13,538 nt of DNA from Saccoglossus kowalevskii. Its lineage: Eukaryota > Hemichordata > Enteropneusta > Harrimaniidae. The stretch is taken from positions 1 to 13,538 of the forward strand of contig NW_003128626.1 of assembly GCF_000003605.2 (NCBI RefSeq), in the 5' to 3' direction. Positions 10,151 through 13,538 of the stretch are shown piece after piece. Each line of letters opens with the position of its first letter. The first letter of the stretch is position 1. The notes under the pieces are model-generated. The model was not told the origin of the DNA. It was given only the letters and a program-made list of their open reading frames with translations, and did not search any database. Made by a program: the position numbers and the translations under genes.

Positions 10151-10541
10151 TAGTTCAAACCTAAATCTAACATGTATATTTTTTACATTCTGACTGGTTC
10201 AACCCCAAATCTACCATGTGTATTTTTTACATGCTGAATGGTTCAACCTTAAATCTAACATGTGTCATTCTTACATGCTGACAGGTTCAACCCTAAATCT
10301 ATCATGTGTAATTCTTACATGCTGACTGGTTCTACCCTAAATCTATCATGTATGATTTTCACATGCTGACTGGTTCAACCCTAAATCTAACATGTGTAAT
10401 TCTTACATGCTGACTGGTTCAACCATAAATCTACGATGTGTAATTCTTACATGCTGAATGGTTCAACCCTTAATCTAACATGTGTAATTCTTACATGCTG
10501 ACTGGTTCAACCATAAATCTAACATGCGCAATTCTTACATG
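10151..10541 (+). repeat. Cassette D, copy 2
   Basis: TAGTTCAAACC (10151), ATGTATATTTTTTACATTCTG, AACCCCAAATC, GTATTTTTTACATG/GAATGG/CCTTAAATC, TGTGTCATTC, GACAGGTTC, GGTTCTACCC (10328), TGTATGATTTTCAC, GATGTG/GAATGG, and ATGCGCAATTC (10526). The first part recurs at 13262 onward, 3,111 bp downstream, in the same order; the second part matches 4883-5096. Confidence 0.87.
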
Positions 10542-10961
10542 CTGAATGGTTCAACCCTAAATCTATCATGTGTAATTCTTACATGCTGATTGGTTCAACC
10601 CTAAATATACCATGTGTAATTCTTACATGCTGACGGGTACAACCCTAAATCTACCATGTGTAATTCTTACATGCTGACTGGTTCAACCCTAAATCTACCA
10701 TGTGTAATTCTTACATGCTGATTGGTTCAACACTAAATCAACCATGTGTAATTCTTACATGCTGACGGGTACAACCCTAAATCTACCATGTGTAATTCTT
10801 ACATGCTGATTGGTTCGACCCTGAATCTACCATGTCTAATTCTTACATGCTGACGGGTACAACCCTAAATCTACCATGTGTGATTCTTAGATGCTGACTG
10901 GTTCTACCATAAATCTACCATGTGCAATTCTTACATGCTGACTGGTTCAACCCTAAATCTA
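10542..10961 (+). repeat. GGGTAC ladder before cassette A, copy 4
   Basis: GACGGGTAC at 10632, 10764 and 10852 (132 and 88 bp). The last rung lies 110 bp before cassette A, against 154 bp in copies 2 and 3, because the GTTGACTGG monomer is missing (44 bp). Other differences are single bases, for example CACTAAATCAACC at about 10731 and GGTTCGACCC at about 10813. Confidence 0.88.
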
Positions 10962-11688
10962 ACACGCGTAATTCGTTCATACAAACTCGGTCAACCCTAA
11001 ATCTAACATGTATATTTTTTACATTCTTACTGGTTCAACCCTAAATCTAACATGTGTACTTTTTACATGCTGACTATTTCAACCATAAATCTACCATGTG
11101 TATTTTTACATGCTGACTGGTTCAACCCCAAATCGATCATGTGTAATTCTTACATGCTGACTGGTTCAACCCTAAATCTATCATGCGTAATTCTTACATG
11201 CTGACTGGTTCAACCCTAAATCCACCATGTGTAATTCTTACATGCTGACTGGTTCAACCCTAAATCTAACACGTGTAATTTTTTCATACAAACTAGTTCA
11301 TCCCTCAATCTATCATGCGTAATTCATACATGCTGACTGGTTCAACCCTAAATCCACCATGTGTAATTCTTACATCCTGACGGGTACAACCCTAAATCTA
11401 CCATGTGTAATTCTTACATGTTGACTGGTTCAACCCTAAATCTACCATGTGTGATTCCTACATGCTGACTGGTTCAACCATAAATCTACCATGTGCAATT
11501 CTTACATGCTGACTGGTTCAACCCTAAATCTATCATGTGTATTTCTTACATGCTCACTGGTTCAACTCTAAATCAACCATGTGTAATTATTACATGCTGA
11601 CTGGTTCAACCCTAAATCTAACACGTGTAATTATGACATGCTGACTGGTTCAACCCTAAATCTACATGTATAATTCTTACATGCTGAC
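10962..11688 (+). repeat. Cassette A, copy 4 (full length)
   Basis: 727 bp, same marker offsets as copies 2 and 3: ACACGCGT (10962), CATACAAACTCG (10978), CATACAAACTAGTTCATCCC (11285), TATTTCTTACATGCTCAC (11540), ACACGTGTAATTATGACATG and CTACATGTATAATTC. Private changes include CCAAATCGATCATG (about 11130), CCCTCAATC (about 11305) and CTCTAAATCAACC (about 11570). Confidence 0.93.
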
Positions 11689-11927
11689 GGGTACAACCCT
11701 AAATCTACCATGTGTAATTCTTACATGCTGATTGGTTCAACCCTAAATCTACCATGTGTAATTCTTACATGCTGTCGGGTACAACCCTAAATCTACGATG
11801 TGTAATTCTTACATGCTGAATGGTTCAACCTTAAATCTACCATGAGTAATTCTTACATGCTGACTGGTTCAACCCTAAATCTACCATGTGTAATTCTTAC
11901 ATGCTGAGTGGTTCAACCCTAAATCTA
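11689..11927 (+). repeat. Leader of B4, matching the leader of B2
   Basis: GGGTAC, GATTGGTTC, GTCGGGTAC, CTACGATG, GAATGGTTCAACCTTAAATC, CATGAGTAATTC, then two ordinary monomers, in the order seen at about 3300-3539. The CATGAGTAA variant is confined to these two leaders and the stretch just before 3300, which ties the two B copies together. Confidence 0.85.
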
Positions 11928-12429
11928 ACACGTGTAATTCGTTCATACAAACTCGTTCAACCCTAAATCTTACATGTATATTTTTTACATTCTTACTGGT
12001 TCAACCCTAAATCTAACATGTGTACTTTTTACATGCTGACTATTTCAACCCTAAATCAACCATTTGTATTTTTACTTGCTGACTGGTTCAACCCTAAATC
12101 TATAATGTGTAATTCTTACATGCTCACTGGTTCAAACCTAAATCTAGCATGCGTAATTATTATATGCTGACTGGTTCAACCCTAAATCCACCATGTGTAA
12201 TTCTTACATGCTGACTGGTTCAACCCTAAATCTATCATGTGTATTTTTACATGCTGACTGGTTCAACCCTAAATCTATCATGTATGATTTTTATATGCTG
12301 ACTGGTTCAAAGCTAAATATATCATGTGTAATTCTTACATGCTGACTGGTTCAACCCTAAATCTATCATGTGTAATTTATACATGCTGACTGTTTCAACC
12401 CTAAATCTATCATGTATGATTTGTACATG
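11928..12429 (+). repeat. Cassette B, copy 4
   Basis: ACACGTGT at 11928, CATACAAAC at 11944, CAAAGCTAAATATATC at 12308 and TGATTTGTACATG at 12416, with the same 364 and 108 bp spacings as copies 1 and 2. It has the copy-2 variants CCATTTG, GGTTCAAACC and TCTTACATG. Private changes include TTTTACTTGCTGAC at about 12070. Confidence 0.92.
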
Positions 12430-12561
12430 CTGACTGGTTCAACCCTAAATCTAACATGTGTAATTCTTACATGCTGACTGGTTCAACCCTAAATCTATCA
12501 TGTGTAATTTATACATGCTGACTGTTTCAACCCTAAATCTATCATGTATGATTTGTACATG
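12430..12561 (+). repeat. Private 132-bp (three-monomer) tandem duplication
   Basis: The last three monomers of cassette B (TAATTTATACATG, GACTGTTTC, TGTATGATTTGTACATG, then the AACATG monomer) occur twice in a row. TAATTTATAC is at 12373 and 12505, and ATGATTTGTAC at 12416 and 12548, both exactly 132 bp apart. None of the other B copies has the second unit. The two units look identical by eye, which implies a very recent event or an assembly duplication. Confidence 0.9.
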
Positions 12562-12736
12562 CTGACTGGTTCAACCCTAAATCTAACATGTGTAATTCTT
12601 ACATGCTGACTGGTTCACCATAAATCTACGATGTGTAATTCTTACATGCTGATGGTCACCCTTAATCTACATGTGTAATTCTTACATGCTGACTGATCAC
12701 CATCATCTACGATGTGTCATTCTACATGCTGACAGG
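12562..12736 (+). repeat. Post-B tract, copy 4, with many 1-bp losses
   Basis: Order is the same as 7248-7440 (GATGTG, GAATGG, CCCTTAATC, GATGTGTCATTC), but the sequence is about nine bases shorter. Most losses fall in runs of two identical bases: TTCAACC to TTCACC, GAATGGTTCAACCC to GATGGTCACCC, CTAACATG to CTACATG, ATTCTTAC to ATTCTAC. The two GATGTG markers are 81 bp apart (12630, 12711) instead of 88. Confidence 0.85.
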
Positions 12737-13261
12737 TTCAACCCTAAATCTATCATGTGTAATTCTTACATGCTGACTGGTTCAACCCTAAAATCTATCA
12801 TGTGTATTTTTACATGCTGACTGGTTCTACCCTAAATCTATCATGTATGATTTTTACATGCTGACTGGTTCAACCCTAAATATATCATGTGAAATTCTTA
12901 CATGCTGACTGGTTCAACCCTAAATCTATCATGTGTAATTCTTACATGCTGACTGGTTCAACCCTAAATCTATCATGTGTAATTCTTACATGCTGACTGG
13001 ATCAACCCTAAATTTATCATGTGTAATTCTTACATGCTGACTGGTTCAACCCTAAATCTACCATGTGTAATTCTTACATGCTGACTGGATCAACCCTAAA
13101 TCTATCATGTGTAATTCTTACATGCTGACTGGTTCAACCCTAAATCTATCATGTGTAATTCTTACATGCTGACTGGTTCAACCCTAAATATATCATGTGT
13201 AATTCTTACATGCTGACTGGTTCAACCATAAATCTACGATGTGAAATTCTTACATGCTGAC
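12737..13261 (+). repeat. Monomers between B4 and the last D cassette
   Basis: Mostly close-to-consensus 44-bp monomers, with one GGTTCTACCC/TGTATG pair at 12823 and two GGATCAACCC monomers at 12999 and 13087. The two GGATC units are 88 bp apart; most other post-B tracts have only one, which suggests a two-monomer duplication. CCTAAAATC at about 12788 has an extra A. Confidence 0.82.
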
Positions 13262-13538
13262 TAGTTCAAACCTAAATCTAACATGTATATTTTTTAACAT
13301 TCTGACTGGTTCAACCCCAAATCTACCATGTGTATTTTTTACATGCTGAATGGTTCAACCTTAAATCTAACATGTGTCATTCTTACATACTGACAGGTTC
13401 AACCCTAAATCTATCATGTGTAATTCTTACATGCTGACTGGTTCTACCCTAAATCTATCATGTATGATTTTTACATGCTGAGTGGTTCAACCCTAAATCT
13501 AACATGTGTAATTCTTACATGCTGAATGGTCAACCCTT
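13262..13538 (+). repeat. Cassette D, copy 3 (cut by the window end)
   Basis: TAGTTCAAACC (13262), ATGTATATTTTTTAACATTCTG (one extra A against 10151-10200), AACCCCAAATC, GAATGG/CCTTAAATC, TGTGTCATTC, GACAGGTTC, GGTTCTACCC (13440) and TGTATGATTTTTAC match 10151-10370 in order and spacing. The last monomer reads GAATGGTCAACCC with one T missing. The array clearly continues past the end. Confidence 0.87.

Larger units (their letters stand above)
1..13538 (+). repeat. 44-bp satellite array filling the window
   Basis: Head-to-tail monomers with a modal spacing of 44 bp (for example TGACTGG at 1321 and again at 1365) run from the first base to the last without any foreign insert. Landmarks are ACATGCTGAC, GGTTCAACCCTAAA, CATGTG and AATTCTT, at monomer positions 1-10, 12-25, 31-36 and 38-44. 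Length variants exist: a 43-bp form in which GTAATTCTTAC is GTATTTTTAC, and a few units shortened inside CTAACATG to CTACATG. Variation is concentrated at three places: the base after CTA (C, T, A or G before CATG), the GACTGGTTC segment (GACGGGTAC, GATTGGTTC, GACTATTTC, GAATGGTTC), and the AATTCTT segment. The ACATG and CAACCCTAAATC segments are the most constant. Both array ends lie outside the window, so total length is unknown. No function is assigned; a structural or heterochromatic satellite is the simplest reading. Confidence 0.98.

Noticed and set aside
2767-11300. Rho-independent terminators or Pol III stops at T5-T6 runs
   Set aside because: The T-runs belong to the ACATGTATATTTTTTAC and GTATTTTTAC monomer variants and have no GC-rich hairpin before them and no gene upstream.
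1-13538. CRISPR array (regular direct repeats)
   Set aside because: There are no unique spacers: the whole 44-bp unit is repeated, and the parts between conserved segments are themselves variants of one sequence. No cas genes or leader are present.
1-13538. Bacterial iterons or replication origin
   Set aside because: Over 300 tandem units with multi-kilobase higher-order structure and no replication gene nearby is far outside iteron arrays, and no DnaA-type or AT-rich unwinding region stands out.
1-13538. True telomere or interstitial telomeric repeat tract
   Set aside because: Each monomer has only one CCCTAAA, never two in tandem, so it is telomere-like at motif level only.
1-13538. tRNA genes suggested by GGTTCAACC T-arm-like motifs
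   Set aside because: No acceptor, D-arm or anticodon arm can be placed around the motif in a 44-bp unit, and the motif repeats too often.
1-13538. Coding potential on the minus strand
   Set aside because: The reverse complement of the consensus carries TAG, TTAG and TGA stops (within GGTAGATTTAGGG and GTTGAACC), so no frame stays open over more than a few monomers.
1-13538. Assigning the array to a named species satellite family
   Set aside because: I do not recognise this monomer with confidence; a search of satellite libraries and genome assemblies with the consensus unit would be decisive.

Overview
The whole window is one uninterrupted tandem satellite (minisatellite-type) array with no unique flanking sequence at either end. 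The basic unit is about 44 bp (13,538 / 44 is roughly 308 monomers), all in the same orientation. Its landmarks are ACATGCTGAC (monomer positions 1-10), GGTTCAACCCTAAA (12-25), CATGTG (31-36) and AATTCTT (38-44). The consensus is about 39% GC and has a strong strand bias (6 G against 11 C per monomer on the + strand). I see no protein-coding gene, RNA gene, transposon, CRISPR array or origin. The longest open frames are about 64 codons and are by-products of the repeat. Kilobases of diverged but ordered satellite with higher-order structure suggest a large eukaryotic genome, from heterochromatin, a centromere-proximal or subtelomeric block, or a long intronic or intergenic minisatellite. The sequence alone does not give the species or kingdom.

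The array is not a simple run of equal units. Sets of variant monomers form recognisable cassettes that recur in the same internal order every 2.3-3.3 kb. Cassette 'B' opens with the CATACAAAC-bearing trimer and, when full length, ends with an AAAGCTAAATATATC monomer and a TGATTTGTACATG monomer. It occurs at 555-1056, 3540-4041, 6790-7247, 11928-12429, and as a damaged copy at 9118-9520. Cassette 'A' (727 bp, identical length in three of four copies) is at 2444 (shortened), 5561-6287, 8284-9010 and 10962-11688. Three copies of A are preceded by a 'ladder' of GGGTAC-bearing monomers with conserved 132/88-bp spacing. Cassette 'D' (TTCTACCC monomers) lies between B and A at about 4811, 10151 and 13262; cassette 'E' (AACCCCAAATC) holds the equivalent place at about 1982 and 7690. 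The order is therefore B-(E or D)-ladder-A, repeated about four and a half times. The window ends inside a D cassette, which predicts another A just beyond the end.

Length differences between equivalent cassettes are almost always whole numbers of monomers (43/44, 88, 132, 176 bp). This is the mark of in-register unequal exchange or slippage. Shared point variants link B1 with B3 and B2 with B4, so the copies did not simply duplicate from their neighbours. The last copy carries a private 132-bp duplication followed by a cluster of homopolymer-shortening deletions (about 12613-12736) that looks more like uncorrected long-read error than evolution.
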